In this document: piece by piece, positions 36,955-50,451 of the stretch
Position numbering within the stretch: position 1 is the first letter of the stretch
Layout of the letters: each line of letters opens with the position of its first letter
Assembly (NCBI GenBank): GCA_949710005.1
Contig: OX453279.1
Coordinates: 26,741,762 to 26,805,761, forward strand
Length of the DNA: 64,000 bases
Reading direction: 5' to 3'
Origin: Ricordea florida
Taxonomy: Eukaryota; Cnidaria; Anthozoa; Corallimorpharia; Ricordeidae
Position numbers and translations under genes: made by a program
Notes under the pieces: model-generated
What the model was told of the DNA's origin: nothing
The model's input: only the letters and a program-made list of their open reading frames with translations
The model's database searches: none

Positions 36955-37404
36955 ATTCAAGATACCCAGTCGCCGGCTTAATAACGTCATCTATCTTCAA
37001 CATAATCGTTTTTTCAATGTAACCAGGAGAAAGAAAAATGACCGATGCCATTTTTCTCTCTAGGGAAAAGCCCTGGGAACGAGGCTAGGTGTAACCGATT
37101 TTTGTCAGCGGCCCATCAATAGGATTGGCGGGGTTATCGTTGGTTGAAGATTTTAGTTTAGACATAAGTGCAAGGGAAACTGGATTATGTTCCTAAAATA
37201 ACAAAATCCGCATATTTATATACGATACGCGTAACTTTGTGTATTGGTGACTTCACTATTTTCTGAAAAATAGCGACTCCAGGACAAGGAGTGATTTCGG
37301 GAGTTAAGTATAGGCCTGATCAACATACATACACATTTTCTTGGACAGTTCTGACCAAGGGGGAAAGGTGCAATGAGGTTATCACGCCTATGTGACGCGT
37401 CAAC

Positions 37405-37697
37405 CCAAAGGCCAGACCACAACACCGGGAACTTTGTCCCCTACTCTTTACGATCAGTGTGGGTTCTTTAATGTCCCACTAAGTTATCATGAACAAGGGC
37501 TGTGAGACGGGACCTACTGTTTATCGTCCTTATCCGAGAAGACTAGAAAGTCTAACCATTTGCAGATGTCATTACAAAGACAGCACTTTCTCCTTGGTCA
37601 TTTAAAGACCCTGAGTGTTGGTCCGGCCGGGATTTGAACCCGCGACCTCCTGCGCGGTAGTCCGGTGCTCTACCAACTGAGCTGACCGGTCGGCGTT
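37405..37697 (-). mobile_element. tRNA-headed SINE, copy 4
   Basis: On the - strand, GTCAGCTCAGTTGGTAGAGC, GGGTTCAAATCCCGGCCGG and the shared body TCTAGTCTTCTCGGATAAGG. Confidence 0.8.
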
Positions 37698-38499
37698 GAG
37701 CTCATTTGAGGGAGAGAATGAGGTAGCTTATGCTCTCTTTGTCTGATATATATATAGGAGTTCCACGCTCCCAGCGGCACATCCCCACCCAAAGCACACG
37801 CCTCTAGCGGCTTTTGGCTTCGTCATTATCAACTGAAATTGATTTCAACTTCTTTTGGCGTTTGTCCTGACAAAGTGCTGTTGTTCTATGATGAAAAGAC
37901 TGGTCGTTTTGGTAAATGCTCTTATGCATGTTGGCGCGACTTCAGTGGTCCACATCGCGAGCTAGTGACGCACGACCTGAGAGACTACATGGCTGATAGC
38001 GTGGGTTATTGGCATTTAAAGGGGAGGGGAGGTTAGGGGCTCGAGGAGTTCCGGTTCGACGCGCATCCGAACTTGCCTCCTCCTCCCCTCAAAACACCGG
38101 CTACATAGGCTACTATACATCGTTCTTCAAATCTCAATTTCCTGACAGAAAAAAACATTTTATAATCATATTAAATTTCAAAGAGGTCGTGTTAATCGTA
38201 CATTTTCATTACAAACAATGGAATAAAATTTTTTCGACAGTCACTCAGTGTGAGTAGGAGCCCATTCCTTCCTCCCTCCCTCCAAAACATTTAACGTCCT
38301 AATTTAAATACACTCCTTGAGCCACTTGATATAAGAATCGTATCAAAATTGACAGGAGTGCGGTGTAATTATACTTTTTCATAGAAAAAAGATATTTGGT
38401 TTTACAATCTCTGTTAATTTGAGGATTTTACTTTATGTTTTTTGGTCTCAAAGACATTAGCTTATATTAGTTACTCTGAATTTTTGAGGCGAAATAAAG

Positions 38500-38790
38500 T
38501 ATAACAAGAAGACGCCTGAAGGCGTTTACGCGGGATGTGTTGGTTTAAAATTGCTGACGCAGTATGTTCTTTTGCTGATTGTGCGATCATGGATGTCCAT
38601 GGTGCAATCCAACCTGACTTGCACGTGATTCGGAGTTACAGCCAATAAAAATCACACATTTTTTTCGGGACGGGCTCGGGATACGGGAAAGTTAAAAAAA
38701 CAAGACAATTTTTGACTCCCAAGACGACGAAAGGAATGCGCTACCGAATTTTTTACGCTGGCTGACTACGTCACCACGCGTAATTATCAG
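38500..38790. mobile_element. Internally deleted copy of the 2756-3996 element
   Basis: The first ~150 bp match the left end and the last ~140 bp match the right end of the long copy, joined directly. Flanking differences show independent insertions. Confidence 0.65.
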
Positions 38791-40501
38791 GATATGTGTT
38801 TTAGTATAGTATGGTTGTGACATGACACTGATATGGCGCCATTACTCCTTAACCTTTTACTTCCTGAGTAAAATATACAACTTAAAACCACTTAATATGA
38901 CAAACATAGCAAAATTTAAAGAAACGATGAAACAGACCACCAGATTGTTATTACGAGTACGTATTATTGACTGATTTTGTTATGACGTACAGACCTTGCG
39001 CCAGGAGGTACTTGTGTCATGACCGAATGTTTCCCGCGGTTGCCCGACCGAACTCAGTCAATGAGCATTTCATTATATCTGACCATCGCTTTTTTCTTCT
39101 CCCATTTTTTCCTTTTTGCAGAGGTGGCATCTCGGGCGGCCATACATTGTGCCGTGCGGCTTTTTTTGGCCCCCAGGTCGCGCCACCACCTACGGCCCTC
39201 ATACGCGGATTTTTATGGTGTTTCAAGGCAATGGTATCGCGCGAGGGCCAAACACGTCTTAGAAATATTCCCATTATCTCTGTTACAATTATTATTTTTT
39301 CTTTGTTTCCTCGTGAAGGAGTTCCTTGTAGCGGCTTAGAGTCCGTTTGTTTCTATTGCGTGTTGTTATTATATTTTTTATTGTACATGTTAAAAGTCCT
39401 ATTAATAACCCCTTCTGAGCTAGTGCGAAGAAATTTGATGAACAATTTATCTCGAGGGGCGGAATGAACAATATCAAACATCTTTGTTTGAAAAAAATAG
39501 CGAGAGATTATCCGGGAAATGACCAGCCCAGTGTACGAATACAGTTCTATTTGAAGTTCTATCTCGCGTTCCCGAATCATAATGATTCTCAAGCTTTGGT
39601 CATCCGTAGTGTAGGGGTTGCGTAGTAAATAAACCAAAAACAAGCTGGGTTGTTTGCATTTGTTTTCATATGAAATTTTGAGTTTAAAGGTATTAGCCCT
39701 GTATCATTAGGAACAAATTTTTCTGTCAGTGTGTGGAAAATACAATCGAACACTGTTTAAAATCAGGTGATATGTAACTCCACAGGCATTTAAAAGTGAC
39801 ATTTAATACGGTGTCAGTCAGAGGCGTGTCGGCTGCCATAATACCACAATTCAAACCTAGCAACCTGCTTAAGAACTAGTTCGACCAGTCTCATTTCCAG
39901 TTTGAAATCGGATGCAAAGAATAAATGAAATTTATTTGCTTTAAAGAGGCGACGGTTGCAGTTGGTCGCTGAATTCTTTAAATTGTAGTGAATCTCCAAG
40001 AATATAGACGTATCATAACGCAACGCGCCGCTCAGCTCGCGACAAAATAAAGAATCGAAACAAAACCGTTCGTGAACCCCCGTTATTGTGCAACATGACG
40101 CAATTGAAACAAAACTATATTTTTAAGACCTGCTTGAATTCCGTTCGATATTTCTGTACCTACTTTGTGACAAGCTTTTCTTTGTTTTTTTTTTTTTTTC
40201 ACTGATTAATTTTTCATTGTTAATACCTCTCACTCTGAGAAATAGCCAAAGAGAATGTAAATATCTTGGGTAACATTTTGTGCCTCTGCCAAAATCGCGC
40301 GAGTTGCAAACTGCGTTCCTATTGGTTCATTTTTTGCCAGCATGTCATCTGATCGCCCCTGAGTACGACCACATATTTGGAACAATTTGATTGGTCAGTT
40401 TTCATCAGGCCACTCAGGCCATCCAAAACAAAGTTCAGCGAACAGTTGTGGTTCGGCTTATTTATGCGGTAAATTGCCTCGTTTCTTTCTTTTCTTTCTT
40501 T
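38791..40501. other. Intergenic, no gene recognised
   Basis: The open frames here have no recognisable domain. The stretch 39,000-39,640 has no repeat structure that I can see. Sequence just before 40502 is the likely INSIG 5' region and holds a TTTCTTTTCTTTC pyrimidine tract. Confidence 0.5.
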
Positions 40502-43500
40502 ATGGGCTTTCCGATGCATTGCCTACGGTGTGAGAGGCGCTCTACTTCAAGTGGGCAATTTCTTCTAAGCATGTATCGGAAATGCGCCCCTTCTGTTGTG
40601 AATATTTTCGTTCGTGGAGTAGTGTTGTTTATCCTCGGAGCGTGTTTCGCTATTGTCCTGTTTGTACATTCCGTTTTACCTGAAGCGAGAAAAAAAGAAA
40701 TTCGAGCCTTGGACTTTGGAATAGTAGCCAGTTTGTTCGGTTCTGTGTGGTGGATTGCTCCTTCCTGTGGTACAGCGGCGGCAGTGGTTGGACTGATCTA
40801 TCCATGCTCCGACATACGACTAGGAACACCACACAAGCTAAAACGAGAATGGTCTAGTGTTGCACGCTGTGTAGTTTTGTTCTTGGGCATTAGCCACGCT
40901 TGTGCAGTATCCTTTTTACTGGTGTAGTGGGTAAATATTCTGAATTTAATCAGCTCGAGAAAAACGACTTTGTAGCCTAGTATTGCAAACAACATGAACC
41001 GTTGTACGTGCTAAGAGTACGACCCAATTATTTCCGGTTGTGCGAAAACAAATCTCGTGTTTTAACTTTCTCGAGGAACAGTCCACTATGACTGTTTAGT
41101 TAATTTATGAAGAATTCGTTCACAGCTATATTTTTGTTATTTGTCAGTTTGTCTTTGGATGTCTTACAATGAAATTATTTTTCAATTTGTCCACGTATTT
41201 GTATCCATTTGTCTTTTGTCGGACCATAGCGATGCAAATTGTTCGTGGAAAATCAGAGAAAACTTCAAGATAAAAAGGAGGGTATTGTATATTGTACACT
41301 TAAAATGCACTGTGAAGAGGCAAATATGTTAAAAAGTTGTTTACAAATTCCGCCAGCAAATTTTTCGACAGATTCTTGACTGTTTTTTATCAGTATTGTG
41401 GCAGTATTGTCAGATAATGGATGGATTGAGTCAAAGAGATAAACCTATTCTTATTCTTATGCTATGGTATCAATCTCAAATAGGCTTTTAGATTTTTTTG
41501 GTAAGATTTCCGCACAGATCCCTACTTCATTATGCATTCTGTAACTATACTATTTCATTCTTCGAACACAAGAAATATTTGCGTGTGCATTACACCAGAC
41601 AAGGCAGCTTCAGCATGCATAATGAAGTAGGGACCTGTGCGGAAATCATTCCATTTTTTTAACGTTTCGTTAATTTGAGAATTAAATATTTATAGTTCAC
41701 ATCTGAATAAATTTTGTATTTCTTCATGCAACATTTTAATGAACAGCTATCCCTTTTCTTATGTCTTTACGTACCCCGGGTAGTTCTCCAATGTTTTGTT
41801 TTCTTATTATCAGCTTTCTTGTTTGCAAATTTTGAATGACCATTTTAAGCATGTTGATGCCCTCTTGATATAGTTCCTTGACCCTTGAGTAGAAAATATC
41901 ATTTAACAGTTCAACACACTTGACTATTTTCATGGCCCTGTGCTCTGTGCTTCTTTGGTGGCTGTTTGATCGTTCAAAGAATGGCTTTGGTTTGGGGGTC
42001 CTTGTTACTATTGGTGCTTGTATTGTTCTACAGTCATTGATCTACCTTGGAGTGTTCAGGTAATATCTAGACAGTAGATAATAAAAGATTACAAAGTGAA
42101 CTTATCTTGTGTGTTACGATAATATGTAACAAGGCAGTATTTTCACACAGGAATATAACTTGTTATTTTCATTCAGGAAAATTTCACTTTTTGAGATATC
42201 ATGTTTTCACACAAAAGACCACCTAGTATTTCACTGGTTTTTATATAACTGTGATATTGTACTTTTGACTTGATTCTAATGGTCTGCACTGTTTTCCCCA
42301 TGTTAGACGTAATGAACCTGACTTCCTTTATGCAAGATCATGGATTCCCACATTCTTTTTCTCTGGTGTTGTAACTTTTGGAACCATAGGGAGACAGCTT
42401 GCCATGGTAAGTAGTGCACCCTAAGTGATGAGTGTAGAATTTCTTGAGGCTTTATTGCCATCCAAAATGAGCAAACAGGGCCAAATTTTGTCCTTTTCAC
42501 ATCACCTCACAGCTATCTTATTCATGGTTTTCGCTAGAATTTAGATTGTGTATGACTGAATAAAAGTAGAAGGCTGATTTGTGAAGTGCAAAAGGAAAAT
42601 GTCATTTCATTTCAAGTTCTTTGGAGGAAGTACCCACAGTAGCTACAATCCTGGCCAAAAACTTTGGGACACTGCAAAACAAGGTAACCCAAAAGCAGTA
42701 TCTTCCCCCTCCCCCACATTCAATGTTGATTTGTTGCCATGAATGATGGTGGTTGTAATAACAGCAAAAAGCTGCAAACAATGTTTTCCAGGCTTATTAT
42801 TTCAATCACTACAATACATAAATGCATCAAAGGCAGGTCATTCCTTTAGTGTCCCAGATAGTTTTTGCCTGGATTGTAGCGCAATGTGGTTTAACAATTT
42901 CCGCCAGCTACCAACTTCTATTGACAACCCTACTTATTTGTCCACATTTTTGCCACAGTGATATCCACACAATAGGCAATCAAATGCTCCAACACTTATT
43001 GGTAGAAATCCTGTTTACCTTTTTTAGTATATACCAACTCAGCAACCTTGGCATTTTGAGCAATCTGATTGGCTCTTCACCATGGGATATTGAACACTAT
43101 CCACCTCCTAGAAGGTGAATAATGCTAGGACGAATAGTGCAGAATATTCATTGAGCTGCGAAGAACACAAAGTAACAATTGTTTTAGTATATACTAATGA
43201 TTGCTCAAAATGTGTTTTATTTATTTATTTATTTATGTACTCCACGTTAACACGTTAAATACAATAAATACAAAGATCAAGGCAAAGTGGAGAAGGGCAT
43301 GATATAGCTAGACTAATTATATATGCCATTTTTAATGAATACATTTTTTAAGATAAAAAAGGAAAGCTTACTATAAACAAAGGAAACAAGGAACAGAGAG
43401 GAAAGCTGATTTTACGAAGGTCTTAATGTGACAGAAATTAATACTGAGCAAAATAACACTGGAAGAGAGCTCTTTTAAATGATCGTTTTGTTGAGTTTTG

Positions 43501-43861
43501 GCGAATAGAAAGAGGAATAGCATTCCAGTAATAACAACAATGGAGTACTGATCGGCATCTAGTGTTTCCTTATGTTTATTCTGAAGGGACTGGGATTACT
43601 CAAAATGCCAAGGTTGCTGAGTGCATATATACTAATTGTTAACTATTCACGTCTTATGAGTGTCGGGGAGTCTGGGAAATCTTTGTGCAAGTGAGATTTG
43701 GTTGAAGATATAAAATGGCTTGCTTTGCAGCTGTTTCAGGGAGATGTGTCTGAGTTTGCTTTATTGGTATATGCTAAACTAATAATTGTTAAATATTACC
43801 TTTCCTTGCATTTCAGGTTGAGTATAATTTTGGCAAAAGTGCTAAAGAGCATATTGATTGA
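40502..43861 (+). CDS. INSIG: INSIG family ER sterol-sensing protein (4 exons)
   Basis: Exons: 40502-40906 (phase 0), 41893-42059 (phase 2), 42307-42406 (phase 0), 43817-43861 (TGA). This gives 238 residues, against 225 for human INSIG2 and 277 for INSIG1. Hallmarks: [16 protein letters not shown] (TM1), [69 protein letters not shown], and the short tail [14 protein letters not shown]. The family is a six-helix ER membrane protein that binds oxysterol, retains SCAP-SREBP and recruits ubiquitin ligases to HMG-CoA reductase. D161 in FDRS corresponds to the functionally required D205 of human INSIG1. The start could also be ATG 40514 or 40571. Introns 1 and 3 hold MITEs. The gene converges with PIP4K2 downstream. 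Confidence 0.95.
41506..41646. mobile_element. MITE in INSIG intron 1
   Basis: Inverted ends of about 30 bp (ATTTCCGCACAGATCCCTAC on each strand, one change). The interior is related to the element at 28280-28425. Confidence 0.8.
43025..43634. mobile_element. TIR element in INSIG intron 3
   Basis: About 41-bp inverted ends containing CTCAGCAACCTTGGCATTTT. A third partial copy of the end is internal (about 43187-43217). An ATTT repeat runs at about 43220-43240. No transposase. Confidence 0.8.
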
Positions 43862-45781
43862 GGAATTTGGAAGGCTTTACAGCAAGACACAGCAAGTGAA
43901 ACAATTTACATAAATAATTGATGGGTAATTTATAAGGGCATTGAATTTCCATTGAAAGTATTTTATTAGGAGAGAGAACTTCTTTTTGAACAAATCTTGG
44001 TAAAAAAAAGTAGTGAATTGGCTTAAATGTGAGGTGAAATGTTGATGCACAGAGTTTTCATTGTTCATGTTATAAGTAAGATGTTGGTTCTCCGGTCATC
44101 CTCTCATCCAAAACTTTTTTCTTGTTACGGTACTAGTAAAATAACAGGGATCCAAGTACAAAGTTCTATTTAGTTATTGGCTGCCAGTTAAAAAAAAATC
44201 CAGCCACACTCACTTTTAAGCTGCATAATTACTGTACTATGTGGTGAAGTAGATTAAGCACTCGCTTCCTAAAGCTGTCTGTTAACTGAAACATTTGGTT
44301 GCTCATGTTTGCTTAATGTGAAACGTGTAAATTATTTCAGCCATCAAAGGAGATGTTGGTTGCAGCCATTACTGCTAGCTTAGGCAGAGAAGCAGTTTAA
44401 TGCATAATGTTTTGGTGGAGTAATTTGACTGCGGGCTAGCTAGGGTTGGTTTAAATGTCAGATTCAATAAGAAGCAGCAATAAGCTGTTGACTAGAAAGC
44501 TGTTTGAATCTTAAAGCTGCATTTGTGTAATACTATTATAAAGGACCAATTTGGTGCTTATTTCCTAATTGAGTCCATTCATTGTTTTTTAGTGGCCTGT
44601 TAATTTTGTCTTCTCCAGTACTGTGTTCAGAAACAAAGTGAGCACTGCAAACAAATATTGTAAGGAATTGGTATTAGGATGTCTTAACCTTATGCGAGCT
44701 ACTCTGATCAAATGATGTTTTACTTAAATCCATGTCAAAGGATTTCCATGTTTTTGTTTACTTTTATTGTGAACCTACCAATATTTATTTTGGTCTTTTC
44801 AAAGGAACCCAGACTGTTATGTAAATTGTTTAAAGTTTTATTCATAGTTGGCGCCATATGCTTACTTCCTCTATTGTGCCCAATGGCACTTTTAGGAACC
44901 AGTACTGATGACAACCTCAATAGGGAGCTTAATTAAGCAAAACATGGCAGGGATGTCCACTAGGAAAGTACTAATTAAAAGAGTAACGCCAAAGGATGAC
45001 ACAGTGAAACTGCGTGTGCCAAATTTAGTCTAGTAGGTTTCTGTCCTCTGCAAAACAACAACATGGAATGACTGTACATGTTTTTCAAGTTTCCTTGAAG
45101 AGCTGAGTGTGCAAAAGCTAAATATCCCCAAGAAATTTGGAATAAAATGCGAATGACAAAAACTGATAATCTCTACAATTTGAAAGAAATATGGAAAGGA
45201 AATAAAACAAGCCGGCCATTATTAGTATGGGAGGAAAACAAATTCATGTTTTTGCTGTTACCATTTTTGGTGTTGTCATCATGTATGCTTAATCTCCCTT
45301 GGCTAATGATAACTAGCTACAGAGTTCACACAGTACAGGTACATGTGAAATGCCAAACAGGTCACAGCAATCATTTTTTTGTAACTTGTATTTAGAGGTC
45401 ACGCTTGCTTGTTCTGATCTGTGTTGATATCAAAGTACCAAGATATTGGCTCATCCTTGGTGTGAAAACCTGAAACACTCACGAGTGACGTAGAACAAAG
45501 GAAACAAAGGAGACAAAACAATAGAGACTAGGAAAATAATAGAGAAATAACAAAGAAAAACTTCACAGGTTTTTACACCGAGGATGACCCAAGATATTAT
45601 TTGGCGGGAAACATTGTTATTGTGATTTGCAAATTCTCCTGTATTGAAATCATTTTAAAAGCTGTCGGTTTTAGCTGGTCGAAACTGACGGAGTACTTTC
45701 GATAGCCTTGCTTATATCTATGTTGCCTGCACCTTGTGTGAGTTTCTTGGCAGCAAAGCAGAGTAGAGAGCTGTTTGACCT
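43862..45781. other. Intergenic between convergent INSIG and PIP4K2, no gene recognised
   Basis: AT-rich sequence with only short frames; I see neither conserved coding blocks nor clear repeats. INSIG 3' UTR is expected at its start, but no convincing AATAAA lies close to the stop. Confidence 0.5.
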
Positions 45782-45811
45782 TTAACCCTTTCACTCCCAA
45801 GGGGTCTCCAT

Positions 45812-45852
<41 letters not shown>

Positions 45853-45925
45853 GTAAAGTCACTCTTGGGAGTGAAAGGGTTAAGGGAGATAGTTTTTAAC
45901 CCTTTCACTCCCAAGGGGTCTCCAT

Positions 45926-45966
<41 letters not shown>

Positions 45967-45997
45967 GTAAAGTCACTCTTGGGAGTGAAAGGGTTAA
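45782..45997. mobile_element. Dimeric TTAA-ended TIR element, young copy
   Basis: Two identical ~102-bp units (45782-45883, 45896-45997), each TTAACCCTTTCACTCCCAAG ... GGGAGTGAAAGGGTTAA, are separated by GGGAGATAGTTT. TTAA ends recall piggyBac/Kolobok target sites. Confidence 0.85.
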
Positions 45998-47295
45998 ATA
46001 GTTCTTAAAGCTCCCCATATAGTATATCCAGAGAAAGGCATGGCATGGTTTTCTCTTTGCATGAGTTAGCTATGTGTGTTCTCAGCTAAAACCCTCATAA
46101 TTGCAGGGGTTTCAATAGAAGCTGGCAACCAGCGAATTTTGCCACCTACTTCCCAAATCATCGCCGCCTACTTTCTAACATTAAATTTCTTTTTGGTCCC
46201 TTGAGTTTCTTGAGTCACCTGTTACAGCCACCTACTTTAATATGGTCAGCCGTCTAGTTTTGAACTTATTGAAACCCCTGTAATTGAACAACATACTTGA
46301 TGTTAAAGAAGGAAACAGTTTCTCACAAGCAAAACTGCCCTGAAGTGCCCTCATACACTGACCAGGCTGGTCCTGGCAAGGATCCATATTGGCAGTGCCA
46401 TACAGAGTTTTCAGTATGTTGGGCCTTAACGTTTAAAACCCCCGTGTCAAATTACAAATTCTGCTTTCTGATCCTCATGCAATTTACACAATACCAGTAA
46501 CGAGAATGTGTAGGAGTATCAACACACTTCATTGTTGATGATTTTCTGAAATTTTCATGGGTATTCATTACTGTGTGTTGATACCACTGGGAGAAATTGT
46601 ATGCTGATCACTGTTGGGACTTGAATGACCTGTTGTAACTTTAAGTGATGTTTTTGTGGTGGCAAGGGAGCTCAAGAATGGTTAAGTTTCTTGCAGGGCA
46701 AGAATCTTAGATTTCAATATCTGCTAGCTCCTTTGTTTGGTGGCCAAGAAAACAAACCTTAACAATGTAATGTATAAATTATGTTTAGTAAATTTTGACT
46801 GATTCAGTAGTAAATATTTTTGATCAGTTACACATTTAGGTGGTACATGATTAAAGCTTGTAAATAATTGTTATCAATAGGAAGTAAACAAACAAAGGAA
46901 CACTTTGTGTATTGCTGTGGTGTGATCTATTGTCTGATAATTGAGACATCGGTTGTAATACTGAGAGCAACACACAGCCCTTGACCAATGAGATCCATAG
47001 GGTTTCAGTTAAATGTATAATAGGCAAAACATCCGTTAATTATATCATCATATTGTTTTAATGATTATAGGTGAAACGTCCATGAAAAGAGAGATTAACA
47101 TAGGGCAGTTAAAAACCGTCCCGCCTTTCCATGTGCATCCGAGTAGACAGACAGGAAAACGCCCCACTTTCCAACGTAAGAAAATCTGTTAAACCATGGC
47201 TTAATTGCAAACTGTTGGCGGGTAAGGACACTTGGTAATCAGGGGTGTAGGTGGGTTTTTCAATGGGCGGGAAGTGGCGTCACTTGTCACATCCT

Positions 47296-47693
47296 GGCCC
47301 GGGGTGGGGTACTCCCTTACAGGAGCCTAATGGGGATGTGCCGCTGGATGGGGTCGCATTTTCAATAGAGTTACTAGAATGGGGTCGCAAATTTTCGAAT
47401 TTTGGGGTAAATAGGGAATCAAAATGGGAAGATTCTCGGTTAAAAAGATCAGAAAGTTGTTTGTTAAATTTAACAATAAGCTTGCATTGACCGCATTGCA
47501 TTCCGTTCTTGAAACCACAACTTAAATATTAACCAGCTACTCAAAAGCACAAAACCACGTGTCCATTTTCCAAAAAGTGACTAAGATGGGGTCTATAATT
47601 GGCCAAAAAATAGACTAAAATGGGGTGGGGGCTCTGAGAGGCCAGCGGCACATACCCAGCAAACATTAACCCAAGTACCCCCCCCCCCGGGGC
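47296..47693. mobile_element. TIR element filled with an AATGGGGTC array
   Basis: Left GGCCCGGGGTGGGGTACTC and right GGTACCCCC...CCGGGGC are inverted. The interior has four units of (G/A)ATGGGGTC. Flanks ATCCT(GG) at 47291 and 47694 form a 5-7-bp duplication inside an older repeat (CACATCCTGGGTACCTACC). Confidence 0.75.
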
Positions 47694-49912
47694 ATCCTGG
47701 GTACCTACCAGATTGTCATGTTCACGCTATTCTTTACTTCAAATGAAACTTTTTTTTCGGATGAACGGTGAACAAGTGGTAAAGAAAAAAAGCCTACAAC
47801 GAATCGGCAAAGAAATGTTAAGTTCCTCGAAACAAATTTCCCTAATCTAATCTCGGTAATCCCGTTCGCTGACCACAACGGAAAGGGGATCACGGGCACC
47901 CTTGGATCCCCGGATATTTTAGACGCGCTACTTTCGTACTTCCTCGATTGACTGCGTTAATTTCAAAACCAAACTACTTTACACTAGCATATCATAACAG
48001 TGGACACAGCCCAATGAACCAATCAAAAGCGTGCAAAAAAACGAGTGAGACCTGTTCACAATTGCTGCTATTTTGGCCGCTGACTGATCGAGAAAGTCGC
48101 TCGAGACTGTTCAGCCAATCCTATTGAAGAAATACAAAACCGATGCAATGAAAGAATATAAAACTTTTCACAGTCATTCGCGAGACACCCACCATTGTTT
48201 ATTTAATTTTTTATTGTCTTTTCTCGGAGGGAAGCATAGATTCAATTCATTTTCAGTTGTGTGGTTTTGTACCACAGCAGGGGAAATACAATGGACTATT
48301 CGGTAGTTAAATTAAATATAAAGTTATAGTGAAAACAGCTCTGACAGATAAAGGGAAAAATTCTAACTCCTATAGACCAAATGCATAAATAGTGGCCAAA
48401 AATGTATTGTTTTGTTTATATGCTAAATAAAGTCACTAACCTCGCTCTCAAGCAACATTTCTTTTGAATTTTGTCCATGCAAACGATGCTAGTGAGTCTA
48501 ATTAGCACATAAACAAAAGAATAATTTTTTGGCCGCCATTTATGCATTCAGTCTATGCTGCTAATGGCTCCATATAAATGAAAACTACAGTATTCTCGAC
48601 TGTTCAAAACACCTTCAAACGTGCCTGAACACTAATGATGTCAAATCTTTAATAACAACCTTATATAGACCTTTTACAAAATGGCGACAAAAAACAGCTT
48701 TATCTACTAAAAAAGTTTATCCTTCATGAAGCAAACGCACGGTTTTGAAGAAAGCACAAAGCTACGAACAAACCAACTACATTATATACCCTGATCCTAC
48801 AAATTTTTTAAAAAATTGTCAAGCTTTAAACGTCTTTTTTTTATCATGATTCTTTCGACTCATACAATACCTGGGTGAAAGAAAGTTTGTAGAAGGGAAC
48901 TTGCTTGGGCTCTCATTTAAATTCACGTAGTTAAATGACTAGTTGGATAAATTTTCAGCCGCCATTTTGGAGAACGGTCTACAGACTTTTGCAATGACTC
49001 TTTCAAGGAAACATTATTGTGCATCATGGATGAGACTCTAAACCGTCTCTTTGTTCATTTTGTTTTTTTTTTTTAGTTTATTTCTCAAGTTAACAATTTT
49101 TAAATAACAAATGCAATGCACAGTTTGCACGACATTAAGAAAAAAACATAGTGCCTCTTAAGTGTGTTTGAAAAAAAAAAAGCATATTAAAAGGGTACAT
49201 CTTGAAATCCTCGCCAGTCAAACAAATGAAAAGTGACTACTTTTTTTGTGGTCACTGAAACATTTTCTTTTGATTTGTAGAATCTTCCAGTATCCTAGGG
49301 TACCCTCTGTTTCAAGTCCAAGTGAAACACATTGCTAGTAAAACAAACAATACCAAAGTCATGTAATGTTCAGCAGTTTTCCGAAGACTGATGCACCTTC
49401 ACTCTTGTCAGTGCGCATTACACCAAAATGCAGCCATCTTGGACTCACGTTTGGTCAAGAACGCACATTTCTACGAACCAACCGCTGATAAGCAGAGGGT
49501 GCCCTAACGGCTCATTACTAAGATAACCGTAATTAAATAATTCTCGACTTCGAAAAGACGCATCGAAAAACCTGACTCACGCAAGTCTGAAAAATATAAA
49601 GGCCTGTAAAGAAAGTGGGGGTATTCAGCAACAGCAGAGAAAATATCTTCTCAAAAATAACCTTCCTTGAAGATGTTGTGTTCGCTTAACGTTTTAGCTC
49701 ACAAAACTTCTCAAGGTGAGAACTACCTTGAAATGGCAATAAAACGTTAATAAGCATACACGTCACGAAAATCCAAAAAAAATTAACCGATCTAGCACCG
49801 AATTCTCCTAACTATTATATGGAGAATGAACCACCCTCCCTAAGGAGAATTTCTCTCAGATCATTGGAAAGAAAAGGCGTTGCTTCACTGTGAGCTGATT
49901 CCACCGCTGGAA

Positions 49913-50207
49913 CAGGGGCGTAGCTGGGGGGGGGGGGGGGGGGTTGAAGGGGGGTCTGGGGTGCCTGTGGCATCCCCCACCCTTCGCGAGGTAATTTACG
50001 TCTTGAGGAGCTCAACTCATCTAAGAACCTATTTTGTAGGCTTCTCTCTGCTCCTCCCTTGCCTCCACGTCACCCACTCTCCCCACCCACCTCGCTCACT
50101 ACTCATCCGAAAAATGTCGCTTTAAGCAAAACAGAACGGGTATGTAGGTAGGTACCCTGGGTGTGACTCGGTGTTACCCCCCGCTGAAAATCCTAACTTC
50201 GCCCCTG
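49913..50207. mobile_element. TIR element with CAGGGGCG ends and poly-G
   Basis: Ends CAGGGGCGTAGC and CTTCGCCCCTG are inverted. There is a run of 18 G near the left end, and the internal tract GTACCCTGGGTGTGAC is shared in inverted form with 33660-33740 and 47690-47720. Confidence 0.65.
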
Positions 50208-50451
50208 TAGGAAAACCGCTATGTCGCTGCAGAAAGCAAGCGGTGCCAACGATAAACATTTTTGCCTGCTCGAGAACAATCCCACCACTTAACAGGCCAT
50301 AAAAAAAGAACAAAGTAACCATGGTAACTTATAACTTACTGTACATGTTTTGCAGTTTTTGATATTTTATGGAATTGAGATTGAGCGATTAATCTGTACA
50401 AAGTGTTGTACTTGGCACTAACGCAGAATGTCAAAATTTGTATTTTTGATT

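Noticed and set aside
38967..39467. 166-residue open frame and overlapping frames
   Set aside because: No domain, no splice support, and several overlapping frames of similar length on both strands.
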